From Phytoactinopolyspora limicola (lineage in GTDB: Bacteria; Actinomycetota; Actinomycetes; Jiangellales; Jiangellaceae), in assembly GCF_011320225.1 (NCBI RefSeq), contig NZ_JAAOEN010000004.1:428973-492972 (forward strand): a stretch of 64,000 nt of DNA. The letters are read 5' to 3'. Positions within the stretch are counted from its first letter, which is position 1; each line of letters begins with the position of its first letter. Below the pieces are notes generated by a model. It saw nothing but the letters and a program-made list of their open reading frames with translations, was not told the DNA's origin and made no database searches. Made by a program: the position numbers and the translations under genes. Of this stretch, positions 53,507-61,566 are shown piece after piece.

Positions 53507-54619
53507 TCAGCGCAGACCGAGGGGGCGATCCAGGGCGGTGCGGATCATGCGGTCAACCAACGCGCCGTAATCGAGGCCCGATTTGGTCCACAACATGGGG
53601 AACATCGACGTCGGGGTGAACCCCGGCATGGTGTTCACCTCGTTGACGACGAGGCTCCCGTCGGGGCGCAGGAAGAAGTCGACCCGGGCCAGACCCTCGC
53701 ACGACAACGCCTGGAAGGCGGCAACAGCCATCCGGCGGGCCCGCTCGGCGGTTTCCGCCGGGACGTCTGCCGGAATGTCGAGTTGGACATCGTCTTCAAG
53801 CAGATACTTGGCCTCGAAGTCGTAGAACTCGTGTGCGTCGCTGATCCGGATTTCGCCGAGAACACTGGCCTCCGGCTCCGCACCGCCAACACCTTCGAGC
53901 ACGCCGCACTCGACCTCGCGGCCGGCGACGGCCTCCTCGACGACCACTCTGGGGTCATGCTCCTGGGCGGCCGCGATCGCGGCGTCCAGGGCGTCGGGGC
54001 CGTCGACCTTGGCCACCCCCATACTCGACCCGGCCCGGGCCGGCTTAACGAATACCGGCCAGCCCAACTCGGCGATCTCGGCGGTCAGCTGGTCGCGCCG
54101 CAGATTCCACGCTCGACGCTCCACGAGCACGTGCCTGGCCACGGGCAGGCCGGCGTCGCGGAGCAGGATCTTCATCACGTGTTTGTCCATGCCGACCGCT
54201 GAAGCGAGCACCCCCGAGCCGACGTAGCGCACGCCAGCCATCTCCAGCAGACCCTGCAACGTCCCGTCTTCGCCGAACGGCCCGTGCAGCAGCGGGAACA
54301 CGACGTCGACCTCACCCAGCTCGCGCGGCACCTCACCGGGCGACTGCACCACCAGTCCGGAACCGGCCGCCAGCACGACCGATCCGCCTTCGTCGTCCAC
54401 TTCGGGCAGCCGACCGTCGGTGATCGCGAGCTGCTGCGGGTCACCGCTGGCCAGCACCCAGCGGCCCTCGGTGCTGACGCCGATGGGGACGATGTCGTAA
54501 CGCGCCGGGTCGATCACCGACAACACACCGCCCGCGGTGACGCAGGAGATGGCGTGTTCGGAGCTACGGCCGCCGAAGACAACAGCGATCCGGATTCGGC
54601 GCGGTGGTGTGGCGTTCAT
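53507..54619 (-). CDS. ddl: D-alanine--D-alanine ligase
   Basis: ATP-grasp ligase of 370 aa making the D-Ala-D-Ala terminus of peptidoglycan precursors. VVFGGRSSEHAISCVTAGGVL opens the N-terminal domain, HGPFGEDGTLQGLLEMAG and VKPARAGSSMGVAKV belong to substrate and ATP binding, and VNEVNTMPGFTPTSMFP is the C-terminal signature. The Tyr/Phe discriminating position cannot be assigned safely by eye. It is downstream of gpsA, a common actinobacterial order. Confidence 0.95.
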   Translation of the reverse strand: MNATPPRRIRIAVVFGGRSSEHAISCVTAGGVLSVIDPARYDIVPIGVSTEGRWVLASGDPQQLAITDGRLPEVDDEGGSVVLAAGSGLVVQSPGEVPRELGEVDVVFPLLHGPFGEDGTLQGLLEMAGVRYVGSGVLASAVGMDKHVMKILLRDAGLPVARHVLVERRAWNLRRDQLTAEIAELGWPVFVKPARAGSSMGVAKVDGPDALDAAIAAAQEHDPRVVVEEAVAGREVECGVLEGVGGAEPEASVLGEIRISDAHEFYDFEAKYLLEDDVQLDIPADVPAETAERARRMAVAAFQALSCEGLARVDFFLRPDGSLVVNEVNTMPGFTPTSMFPMLWTKSGLDYGALVDRMIRTALDRPLGLR

Positions 54620-54670
54620 CGTCGCATGACCCTATCCCAGACTATGAGCTGTCGCTAACGCGGTCTCGGC

Positions 54671-55702
54671 TCAGTGCCCGTGCCGTTCCGGCTTCGCCGA
54701 ACGTGACAGCAACGAACGCAGCATGTCCTGCGGAGTGATGTCGCCACGGACCACCCCGACCACGTGCTCGACGATCGGCATGTCCACCCCGGCCCGCCCG
54801 GCCAGGTCCAGAATCGGCTCACACGACTTGACCCCTTCGGCGACCTGGCGGGACATCGCCGCGGCCTCGTCGACGCTGCGGCCCTCCCCCAGCCGCTCGC
54901 CGAACGTCCGGTTGCGCGACAGCGGCGACGAACACGTCGCCACCAGATCACCCAGGCCAGCGAGTCCGGAGAACGTGTACGGATCGGCCCCCAACGCCTG
55001 GCCCAGCCGGGCGGTCTCAGCCAGTCCACGGGTGATGACGCTGGCCCGCGCGTTGTCGCCGAAACCGAGCCCGACAGCGATCCCGACCGCCAGCGCGATC
55101 ACGTTCTTCACCGCTCCGCCCAGCTCGGTGCCGACGACGTCGGTGTTGGTGTAGGGGCGGAAATGTGGCGTATGACAGGCGCGCTGCACGCGCTGGGCCA
55201 ACTCGTCGCTGGCGGCCGCGACGACGCTGGCCGCCGGCTGCCGCGTGGCGATCTCGCGGGCAAGATTGGGGCCGGAGAGCACACTGATCCGATCCGGCCC
55301 GGCACCGGTCACCTCGGCGATCACCTCGCTCATTCGGTCGGCGGTGCCGAACTCCACCCCCTTCATCAGACTGACCAGGATGGCGCGGTCGGGCAGCAGC
55401 GGCGCCCAATGGCGCAAGTTGGCCCGCAGGCTCTGCGCAGGCACGGCGAACACCACCAGGTCGGTACCCGACGCCGCCTCCTCTGGGTCCGTCGTCGCCC
55501 GCACTTCCGTGGGCAACTCGACACCACCCAGATAGTCGTGGTTGATGTGAGTGCGGTTGACGGCGTCGCACAACTCCGCCCGGCGGCCCCACAACACGAC
55601 GTTGTTCCCAGCGTCGGCCAGCACCAGCGCGAAGGCCGTCCCCCACGATCCGGCGCCGAAGACCGCCACCTGAGCGCGGCCGCCGGATGCCCCCTCGCTC
55701 AT
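54671..55702 (-). CDS. gpsA: Glycerol-3-phosphate dehydrogenase [NAD(P)+]
   Basis: Reduces dihydroxyacetone phosphate to sn-glycerol-3-phosphate for phospholipids; 343 aa. Nucleotide-binding VFGAGSWGTAFA at the N-terminus, the LSGPNLAREIA region and the catalytic-lysine segment GGAVKNVIALAVGIAVGL are intact. It overlaps the plsC stop by four bases, so glycerophosphate supply and acylation are co-translated. Confidence 0.95.
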   Translation of the reverse strand: MSEGASGGRAQVAVFGAGSWGTAFALVLADAGNNVVLWGRRAELCDAVNRTHINHDYLGGVELPTEVRATTDPEEAASGTDLVVFAVPAQSLRANLRHWAPLLPDRAILVSLMKGVEFGTADRMSEVIAEVTGAGPDRISVLSGPNLAREIATRQPAASVVAAASDELAQRVQRACHTPHFRPYTNTDVVGTELGGAVKNVIALAVGIAVGLGFGDNARASVITRGLAETARLGQALGADPYTFSGLAGLGDLVATCSSPLSRNRTFGERLGEGRSVDEAAAMSRQVAEGVKSCEPILDLAGRAGVDMPIVEHVVGVVRGDITPQDMLRSLLSRSAKPERHGH

Positions 55703-56427
55703 CGATCTCCCTCGGTGTTCTTGCGTAGGTCGAACCGCTCGCCGGGTGCTTTCTCCCCCCGCACGACCTCGAGTTCAGCGACGACGGCGGCCATGATCCG
55801 GTCGGTGGCCGTGCGCATGACCGTCGACGTCACCGGTTGGCCCTGCAGATCGCTGAGGTCGACGGGCGCACCGACGCGCACCTGCACGTCCTTACGAGGG
55901 AACAGCCGCGGCCGCTTCGAGTACGGCGGAAGGATGTCCTGCACGCCCCACTGCGCGATCGGCAGCACGTCACACCCCGTTTCCAGGGCCACTCGAGCAG
56001 CACCGGTCTTGCCGACCATCGGCCACAGCTGCGGATCACGCGAGATGGTGCCCTCCGGGTAGATCGCCACACACTCGCCCCGCCGTACCGCGGCGACCGC
56101 GTCGCGATAAGCCGTGGCCGCGTCGCCGGTATCGCGGTACACCGGAATCTGCCCACACCTGGCGATCATCTTGCCCAGCACCGGAATGCGGAACAACCCA
56201 TCCTTGGCCAGATAACGCACGGCCCGACCGTGGTCCCACAGGAAGTGCGCGAACGTCATGGGATCCAGGTGCGAAATGTGATTGGCGACGACAACGACAC
56301 CCGTGCCAACCGGCGGCACCCGCTCTCCGCCGTGCCAACGGCGCTTGGTGATGGCGAGGAGCGTCGGGCGGACGATCGCCGCGATGAACCGGTAGGTCAG
56401 GCCCAGCCGCTGTTTTGGTCCCGCCAC
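55699..56427 (-). CDS. plsC: 1-acyl-sn-glycerol-3-phosphate acyltransferase (PlsC family)
   Basis: Membrane-associated acyltransferase of about 242 aa making phosphatidic acid. The catalytic NHISHLD (HX4D) and the glycerophosphate-binding YPEGTISRDP are present. GTG 56427 lies six bases after GGGAG; ATG 56433 overlaps the ribosome site and is less likely. It heads the plsC-gpsA-ddl operon and diverges from cofC. Confidence 0.9.
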   Translation of the reverse strand: MAGPKQRLGLTYRFIAAIVRPTLLAITKRRWHGGERVPPVGTGVVVVANHISHLDPMTFAHFLWDHGRAVRYLAKDGLFRIPVLGKMIARCGQIPVYRDTGDAATAYRDAVAAVRRGECVAIYPEGTISRDPQLWPMVGKTGAARVALETGCDVLPIAQWGVQDILPPYSKRPRLFPRKDVQVRVGAPVDLSDLQGQPVTSTVMRTATDRIMAAVVAELEVVRGEKAPGERFDLRKNTEGDR

Positions 56428-56739
56428 AAGCATCTCCCTCACGTCCGGTTTGCCGGGGCGCGCCCGGGCGAAGCACACTTCGCCTGAACAGTCTGGCCCC
56501 CCGCGATGGCCGAGTCGACTCCGCCATGGGAGCATAGCTATGCATGTTCCGGACACAACGCTGGGCCCGGGCGGCTACGCCGTCGTCATCCCGGCCGGCT
56601 CGGAAGGACAACCGCCGGTGACATCCCGGATCGTGCCCGCAGCGAGCACACACCCCGAGGCGCATCTTCTCAAGCCGGCCACGACGGCGTCCCAGCTGAC
56701 CTGCCTAGGCACCGGCACAGCCCGAGGCGGCCGACGTCG
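56428..56739. other. Divergent gap between plsC and cofC
   Basis: About 310 bp with no repeat of families A-E and no convincing gene, although one frame stays open into cofC. It must contain both promoters. Confidence 0.4.
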
Positions 56740-57381
56740 ATGACCGAACTGACCTGGACCATCGTGACACCGGTCAAACGGCCCGAATTCGCCAAGACCC
56801 GGCTCGCCGATGCCGTGGGCGACCTCCGGCCGCACATGGCCCGTGCGTTCGCCGCCGACACCGTAGCCGCCGCACTCGACTGTCCATCCGTGTCCGCCGT
56901 GCTCATGGTCACCGATGACGAAGAAGCCGCCGAGCAGGCCCGGCAACTCGGCGCCGAGGTGGTAACCGACCTGCCCGCGGCCGGACTGAACGCCGCCCTC
57001 AGACACGGCGCCGCGACCGTGCGGAGTGCCCGGCCGCTCGCCGCGGTGGCATCTCTGTCAGCGGACCTGCCGGCACTGCGCCCGAATGAGCTGGCCCTCG
57101 TGCTGGCGGCCGCCGCCGAGCACCCCACCTCGTTCCTAGCCGACGCTACGGGTATAGGCACCACGCTGTACGCGTCCACACCCGGTGCACCCTTCGAGCC
57201 GCGGTTCGGTGGCCGTTCGCGGGCGGCGCACCGGGCTGCCGGTGCAGTGGAGCTGCGTGTGCCAGGGGTTCGTTCGGTGCGACGCGACATCGACACCGCG
57301 GTCGACCTATGGGACGCGATGCGAATTGGGCTCGGCCCCCGCACCGAGTCCGTCGTTGTCCAACTCGACTCCGCCTTCTAG
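56740..57381 (+). CDS. cofC: 2-phospho-L-lactate guanylyltransferase
   Basis: Enzyme of coenzyme F420 biosynthesis, making the guanylylated phospholactate or phosphoenolpyruvate precursor; 213 aa. The nucleotidyltransferase opening ELTWTIVTPVKRPEFAKTRL, the SADLPALRPNELA segment and FEPRFGGRSRAAH are as in CofC. ATG 56740 follows GGCGG and gives normal length. Its presence implies F420-dependent redox enzymes in the organism. A family A element starts two bases after the stop. Confidence 0.92.
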   Translation: MTELTWTIVTPVKRPEFAKTRLADAVGDLRPHMARAFAADTVAAALDCPSVSAVLMVTDDEEAAEQARQLGAEVVTDLPAAGLNAALRHGAATVRSARPLAAVASLSADLPALRPNELALVLAAAAEHPTSFLADATGIGTTLYASTPGAPFEPRFGGRSRAAHRAAGAVELRVPGVRSVRRDIDTAVDLWDAMRIGLGPRTESVVVQLDSAF

Positions 57382-57564
57382 CCGTTGTGCACCTGATCTC
57401 CGTTTCCGCGCCTGATCGTTCTTCTGGCGCCGATCAGATGCGCGAGCACGGCATACCTCGCTGGCCGACGCGCCGCAGCGTCGTCCGATCGCATTCACCA
57501 TGTGAGCGGGAAAAGGATCAGATGCATCAACTGGCTATCACGGCCGGCGCATGCATCTGATCGT
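57382..57564 (+). repeat. Family A 3'-flank element, copy 5
   Basis: GTTGTGCACCTGATCTCCG begins two bases after the cofC stop. The internal GATCAGATGC and TGCATCTGATC blocks are retained, with sequence between them diverged. Confidence 0.8.
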
Positions 57565-57684
57565 CAGAGCGTCCACCGCGCCGTGTCTCTTCACCGTCTC
57601 TGGAGGAGCACCAACCATCAGCACCGCGGGCGTCGCGGGCATCGGTCTAGGCGTACGCTCCGGTGTCCGCCATCCTCGGCTGGG

Positions 57685-57800
57685 CGCAACAAGCTTCCTT
57701 ACGGCACGCTGCTGTGTGCAGTAGGCCTCCTTGTTGTTGCCCTGGCGACAGTAAGCGTCCTTGTGCCCGGGGCGAGTGCCGCAGTAAGCCTCCTTGTTGT
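57685..57800. repeat. Family C array, copy 3 (CCTCCTT orientation)
   Basis: Four units ending in CCTTACG, CCTCCTTGTTG, CGTCCTTGTG and CCTCCTTGTTG at about 57687, 57719, 57748 and 57781. TTGCCCTGGCGACAG between units mirrors the spacer at 11930. Confidence 0.8.
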
Positions 57801-57853
57801 TGCCTTGACGGCGCCACGCTCCCCCCTCAGCGAGAACGGTGCTGCCTAGCCCC

Positions 57854-57925
57854 GCACTTCGCTACCGCCAGATGGCGTTAAGCGCCAGTTTCGGGCGTGA
57901 ACACCATCTGGCGGTAGCGAAGTGC
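57854..57925. repeat. Family B hairpin, copy 3
   Basis: 28-bp arms 57854-57881 and 57898-57925 with two mismatches, beginning GCACTTCGCTACCGCCAG. Confidence 0.88.
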
Positions 57926-58147
57926 GCGATGTCGCACCAGGACCTGGCAATCATCCGGTTCAACATCGCGCACTGTGTGGCTCTCGGCCGTCGTCGGCAC
58001 CCCTGAACGGGTGACGGGGCAGCTCGCCCACCCTGAGGAGTGACAACGGGCGACGCGGTACATGTCACACAGCGCGACGCATGTATTTCACCTGACGGCT
58101 GTCCCAGCCCGCATCACCAATCCCACGCTCACAGATCGTTTCGGTGG

Positions 58148-58324
58148 CAACGATCAGATGCACAACGCAGCACAAACCGCAGATGAATGCATCTGATCGT
58201 CCGACGTTCACATACCGAGACGCGATCAGATGCACCCCGGTAGGCCGTCGCCCACGCTCAGCACACCTGATCGTCCCCACGCAAACGATCAGGTGCACAA
58301 ACGGAGATCAGGTGCACAACGGGG
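58148..58324 (-). repeat. Family A 3'-flank element, copy 6
   Basis: Ends GGAGATCAGGTGCACAACGG about 50 bp from the hup stop and carries GATCAGATGCA/TGCATCTGATC hairpins. With copy 5 it forms an inverted pair bracketing one C and one B element. Confidence 0.85.
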
Positions 58325-58371
58325 GAGCTGCGTGGGGCTGAACCGTTGTGGACGCCGCCGGGAGAGGAGGA

Positions 58372-59211
58372 TCAGGCGTCCGGCGGACTGTCCGGGCCGG
58401 GCGAGCTGCTCGACGGCGCAGCCTTCTTCACCGGCGCAGCCTTCTTCACCGGCGCAGCCTTCTTCACCGGCGCAGCCTTCTTCACCGGCGCAGCCTTCTT
58501 CACCGGCGCAGCCTTCTTCACCGGCGCACTCTTCTTCACCGGCGCACTCTTCTTCACCGGCGCACTCTTCTTCACCGGCGCACTCTTCTTCACCGGCGCA
58601 CTCTTCTTCACCGGCGCACTCTTCTTCACCGGCGCACTCTTCTTCACCGGCGCAGCCTTCTTCACCGGCGCAGCCTTCTTCACCGGCGCAGCCTTCTTCA
58701 CCGGCGCAGCCTTCTTTACCGGCGCAGCCTGGACGTCGGCATCGGTCGGCGAGAGCTCGGGCGATCGGTCGGATTCACCGGCACCCCGGACGGCATCGGC
58801 GGCGGCCCGCGCCGCTGACGACGCCGCGCGGGTGGCGGTTTCGGCGACATGGGCGGCCTGGGCCGGAATTACCGCCAGCGACTTCACCGCACGCTTCCGC
58901 GCCTTGGCCACCCCAGCAACAACATCGCGCAACTCGTCCGTGGGATCGAACGTCGGCACACTGACTTTCCGGGTCTTCTTACTCTTGCCTTTACCTTTGT
59001 TCTTGCTTTTGCTTTTGCCTTTGTCTTTGCTCTTCTGCTCGACCTCGGCGGTGGCCTGTTTGAAGACCCCGAAGCCTTTGATAGCGACCTTCTCACCGGC
59101 CGCCAACGATCGGGTGATGCCGTCGACGACGGAGTCGAGCGCGTGCTGCGCTACTTCGCGGTTGCCGTCGAACCGTTCGGCAACCCGATCGACCAGCTTC
59201 TTCTTGCCCAC
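58372..59211 (-). CDS. hup: HU-type nucleoid protein with lysine-rich arm and H1-like repeat tail
   Basis: DNA-binding protein of 279 aa. Residues 1-55 are a normal HU dimerisation region (KKKLVDRVAERFDGNREVA; AAGEKVAIKGFGVFKQ). Where HU normally has the beta-arm with its intercalating Asn-Pro, this protein has about 23 residues almost entirely Lys/Ser/Gly (KSKDKGKSKSKNKGKGKSKK), then the HU C-terminal helix FDPTDELRDVV. An Ala-rich linker leads to about 17 PVKK-containing hexapeptides (AAPVKK or SAPVKK), encoded by 18-bp repeats at 58420-58734. Lysine tails are known in actinobacterial HupS; the arm replacement is unusual. GTG 59211 follows GAGGGAG. Confidence 0.88.
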   Translation of the reverse strand: MGKKKLVDRVAERFDGNREVAQHALDSVVDGITRSLAAGEKVAIKGFGVFKQATAEVEQKSKDKGKSKSKNKGKGKSKKTRKVSVPTFDPTDELRDVVAGVAKARKRAVKSLAVIPAQAAHVAETATRAASSAARAAADAVRGAGESDRSPELSPTDADVQAAPVKKAAPVKKAAPVKKAAPVKKAAPVKKSAPVKKSAPVKKSAPVKKSAPVKKSAPVKKSAPVKKSAPVKKAAPVKKAAPVKKAAPVKKAAPVKKAAPVKKAAPSSSSPGPDSPPDA

Positions 59212-59358
59212 CGTAGCTCCCTCGTGACGTCCGGTTTGATGGCTATCCGGGCCGCGCCGAATACACCCACGGTTCCGTGTCGGCTCCGCGTCTCCCCCGA
59301 CAATACGCACCCCTGCCTGCCGGTTCCACACGCTCGGCCGGATCCGCGACCGCCGAGA

Positions 59359-59949
59359 TCAGACGAGGGTGCGTGGTTTGTGGGACGGGCGGCTGGTCTC
59401 GAAGTCGTCGATGTCGTCCGTGTGCCGGAGGGTGAGCGCGATGTCGTCGAGGCCCTCCATCAGCCGCCACCGGGTGTACTCGTCGACCTCCATGGGGGCA
59501 ACGATGTCGGCGCAGCGGACCTGGCGTTGTTCAAGATCGACGGTCACCTCGGTGCCAGGCTCGTTTTCGAGCACCTTCCAGATCTGCTCGATGTCGTCCT
59601 GCGCGAGTTGTCCTGTGACGAGCCCCTGTTTACCCGAGTTGCCGCGGAAGATGTCGGCGAATCGGGCCGACAGCACAGCTTTGAAGCCGTAGTCCTTCAG
59701 CGCCCACACGGCGTGTTCGCGCGACGAGCCGGTGCCGAAGTCGGGGCCGGCGACCAGGACCGAACCGGACCGGTAAGGCTCCTGGTTGAGGATGAACGAC
59801 TCGTCGTTGCGCCACGCGGCGAACAGGGCATCCTCGAATCCGGTACGGGACACCCGCTTGAGGTAGACCGCGGGGATGATCTGGTCGGTGTCGACGTTGC
59901 TGTGCCGCATGGGCACTCCGACGCCGGTGTGCCGGATGAACTTCTCCAT
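59359..59949 (-). CDS. leuD: 3-isopropylmalate dehydratase small subunit
   Basis: Swivelling subunit of isopropylmalate isomerase in leucine synthesis, 196 aa. [21 protein letters not shown] and [17 protein letters not shown] are the family motifs for the small subunit. ATG 59949 begins MEKFIRHTG. It follows leuC after an 80-bp gap that contains a TGATCAT palindrome, which may attenuate or stabilise the leuCD transcript. Confidence 0.95.
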   Translation of the reverse strand: MEKFIRHTGVGVPMRHSNVDTDQIIPAVYLKRVSRTGFEDALFAAWRNDESFILNQEPYRSGSVLVAGPDFGTGSSREHAVWALKDYGFKAVLSARFADIFRGNSGKQGLVTGQLAQDDIEQIWKVLENEPGTEVTVDLEQRQVRCADIVAPMEVDEYTRWRLMEGLDDIALTLRHTDDIDDFETSRPSHKPRTLV

Positions 59950-59982
59950 GGGTGGGTTCCTCTGTTGGTTGGCTCGATCCAC

Positions 59983-60032
59983 TGATCATGAACACTTTTC
60001 CGGGCGATAGCCCGGAAAAGTGTTCATGATCA
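59983..60032. repeat. TGATCAT palindrome family (E) copy 5
   Basis: Perfect 23-bp arms 59983-60005 and 60010-60032 beginning TGATCATGAACACTTTTCC, loop GATA. The right arm includes the leuC stop codon. Core matches copy 4 at 42374. Confidence 0.9.
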
Positions 60033-61448
60033 TCGGGTGGGGGTGGCGGGCTCGAGGTCCGCGGGTGACGACAGCGTGCCGCGCACACCGGTGGCGGCGG
60101 CGACGAGGGGGCTGACCAGGTGGGTACGGCCTCCCTTGCCTTGGCGGCCCTCGAAGTTCCGGTTGGACGTCGACGCGCTGCGTTCCCCTGGCGCGAGCTG
60201 GTCCGGGTTCATCCCGAGGCACATCGAACAGCCGGCGTGCCGCCATTCGGCACCGAACTCGGTGAAGATCGCATCAAGGCCTTCGCGCTCGGCTTGCTCA
60301 CGTACCCGGTGGGATCCGGGGACGACGAGGACCCGCACGCCATCGGCTTTGCGACGACCCTTGACAACGGCGGCGGCCGCCCGGAGGTCTTCGATCCGCC
60401 CGTTGGTGCACGAGCCGATGAACACCGTGTCTACCGGGATGTCGCGCAGCGGTGTGCCCGGCTCCAGGTCCATGTACTGCAACGCGCGCCGCGCGGCGGC
60501 CCGGGCGGACTCGTCGGCGAAGCTGTCCGGATCGGGCACCGCTGCCGACAGCGGCAGCCCCTGGCCGGGGTTGGTGCCCCACGTGACGAAGGGTTCCAGC
60601 GCACCGGCGTCGATGGTGACTTCGGCGTCGAACTCGGCGTCGTCGTCGGTACGCAGGCTCTTCCAGTCCTCCAGGGCGGCGTCCCATTCTTTGCCCTCGG
60701 GCGCGTGTGGCCGGCCTTTGATGTACTCGAAAGTGGTCTCGTCCGGGGCGATCATGCCTGCCCGGGCGCCGGCCTCGATCGACATGTTGCAGATGGTCAT
60801 TCGGGCTTCCATCGACAGGGACCGGATGGCTTCGCCGCGGTACTCCAGCACGTAGCCCTGCCCGCCGCCGGTGCCGATCTTGGCGATGACGGCCAGGATG
60901 ATGTCCTTGGCGCTGGTGCCGGGCCTGAGCTGACCTTCGACGTTGATGGCCATCGTCTTGAAGGGCCGCAGCGGCAGCGTCTGGGTGGCCAGTACGTGTT
61001 CAACCTCAGAGGTGCCGATGCCGAAGGCGAGCGCACCGAAAGCGCCGTGGGTCGATGTGTGCGAGTCGCCACAGACGACGGTGAGCCCGGGTTGGGTCAG
61101 GCCGAGCTGCGGGCCGACGACGTGCACGATTCCCTGCTCGACGTCGCCGAGCGGATGGAGCCGGATCCCGAACTCGGCGCAGTTGCGGCGCAGCGTTTCG
61201 ATCTGGGTGCGACTGGTGAGGTCGGCGATCGGCTTGTCGATGTCCAGCGTCGGCGTGTTGTGGTCTTCGGTGGCCAGGGTGAGGTCTGGGCGGCGCACCG
61301 GGCGCCCGGCGAGCCGCAACCCCTCGAACGCCTGCGGGCTGGTCACTTCGTGTACGAGGTGGAGATCGATGTAGAGAAGGTCCGGCTCGCCCTCGGCTCG
61401 GCGCACGACGTGTGCGTCCCATACCTTCTCAGCCAGGGTCTTCCCCAT
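60030..61448 (-). CDS. leuC: 3-isopropylmalate dehydratase large subunit
   Basis: Iron-sulfur aconitase-type subunit of 472 aa that isomerises 2- to 3-isopropylmalate with Leu[23 protein letters not shown], cluster-binding IGSCTNGR and [10 protein letters not shown] are intact. ATG 61448 has GAGGAG upstream. It is transcribed divergently from ndgR, which in streptomycetes controls leuCD; operator-like sites lie between. Confidence 0.96.
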   Translation of the reverse strand: MGKTLAEKVWDAHVVRRAEGEPDLLYIDLHLVHEVTSPQAFEGLRLAGRPVRRPDLTLATEDHNTPTLDIDKPIADLTSRTQIETLRRNCAEFGIRLHPLGDVEQGIVHVVGPQLGLTQPGLTVVCGDSHTSTHGAFGALAFGIGTSEVEHVLATQTLPLRPFKTMAINVEGQLRPGTSAKDIILAVIAKIGTGGGQGYVLEYRGEAIRSLSMEARMTICNMSIEAGARAGMIAPDETTFEYIKGRPHAPEGKEWDAALEDWKSLRTDDDAEFDAEVTIDAGALEPFVTWGTNPGQGLPLSAAVPDPDSFADESARAAARRALQYMDLEPGTPLRDIPVDTVFIGSCTNGRIEDLRAAAAVVKGRRKADGVRVLVVPGSHRVREQAEREGLDAIFTEFGAEWRHAGCSMCLGMNPDQLAPGERSASTSNRNFEGRQGKGGRTHLVSPLVAAATGVRGTLSSPADLEPATPTR

Positions 61449-61490
61449 TGCCGTCTCCTCTAGTCCATGGTTATGTGTTTGATGTCGCTG

Positions 61491-61560
61491 GAGATCTCGG
61501 ACGGGCGTGAGAGATCTCGGGGGCGGCTCACTTGCATCTCGCATTTTGAGATGGCAATAT
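61491..61560 (+). promoter_or_regulatory. ndgR-leuC control region: operators and ndgR promoter
   Basis: GAGATCTCGG occurs twice as a direct repeat (61491-61500, 61511-61520). CATCTC-N7-GAGATG (61535-61553) is an inverted repeat between TTGCAT (61532-61537) and CAATAT (61555-61560), a -35/-10 pair with 17-bp spacing for ndgR. Transcription would start at or next to the ATG (61567), giving a leaderless mRNA. The palindrome within the promoter fits autoregulation by NdgR. Confidence 0.6.
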
Positions 61561-61566
61561 CGAGTC

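Noticed and set aside
58346-59227. Repetitive open frame (FFTGA units) opposite hup
   Set aside because: It is the antisense of the PVKK repeats; the minus strand has the HU domain, ribosome site and GTG start.
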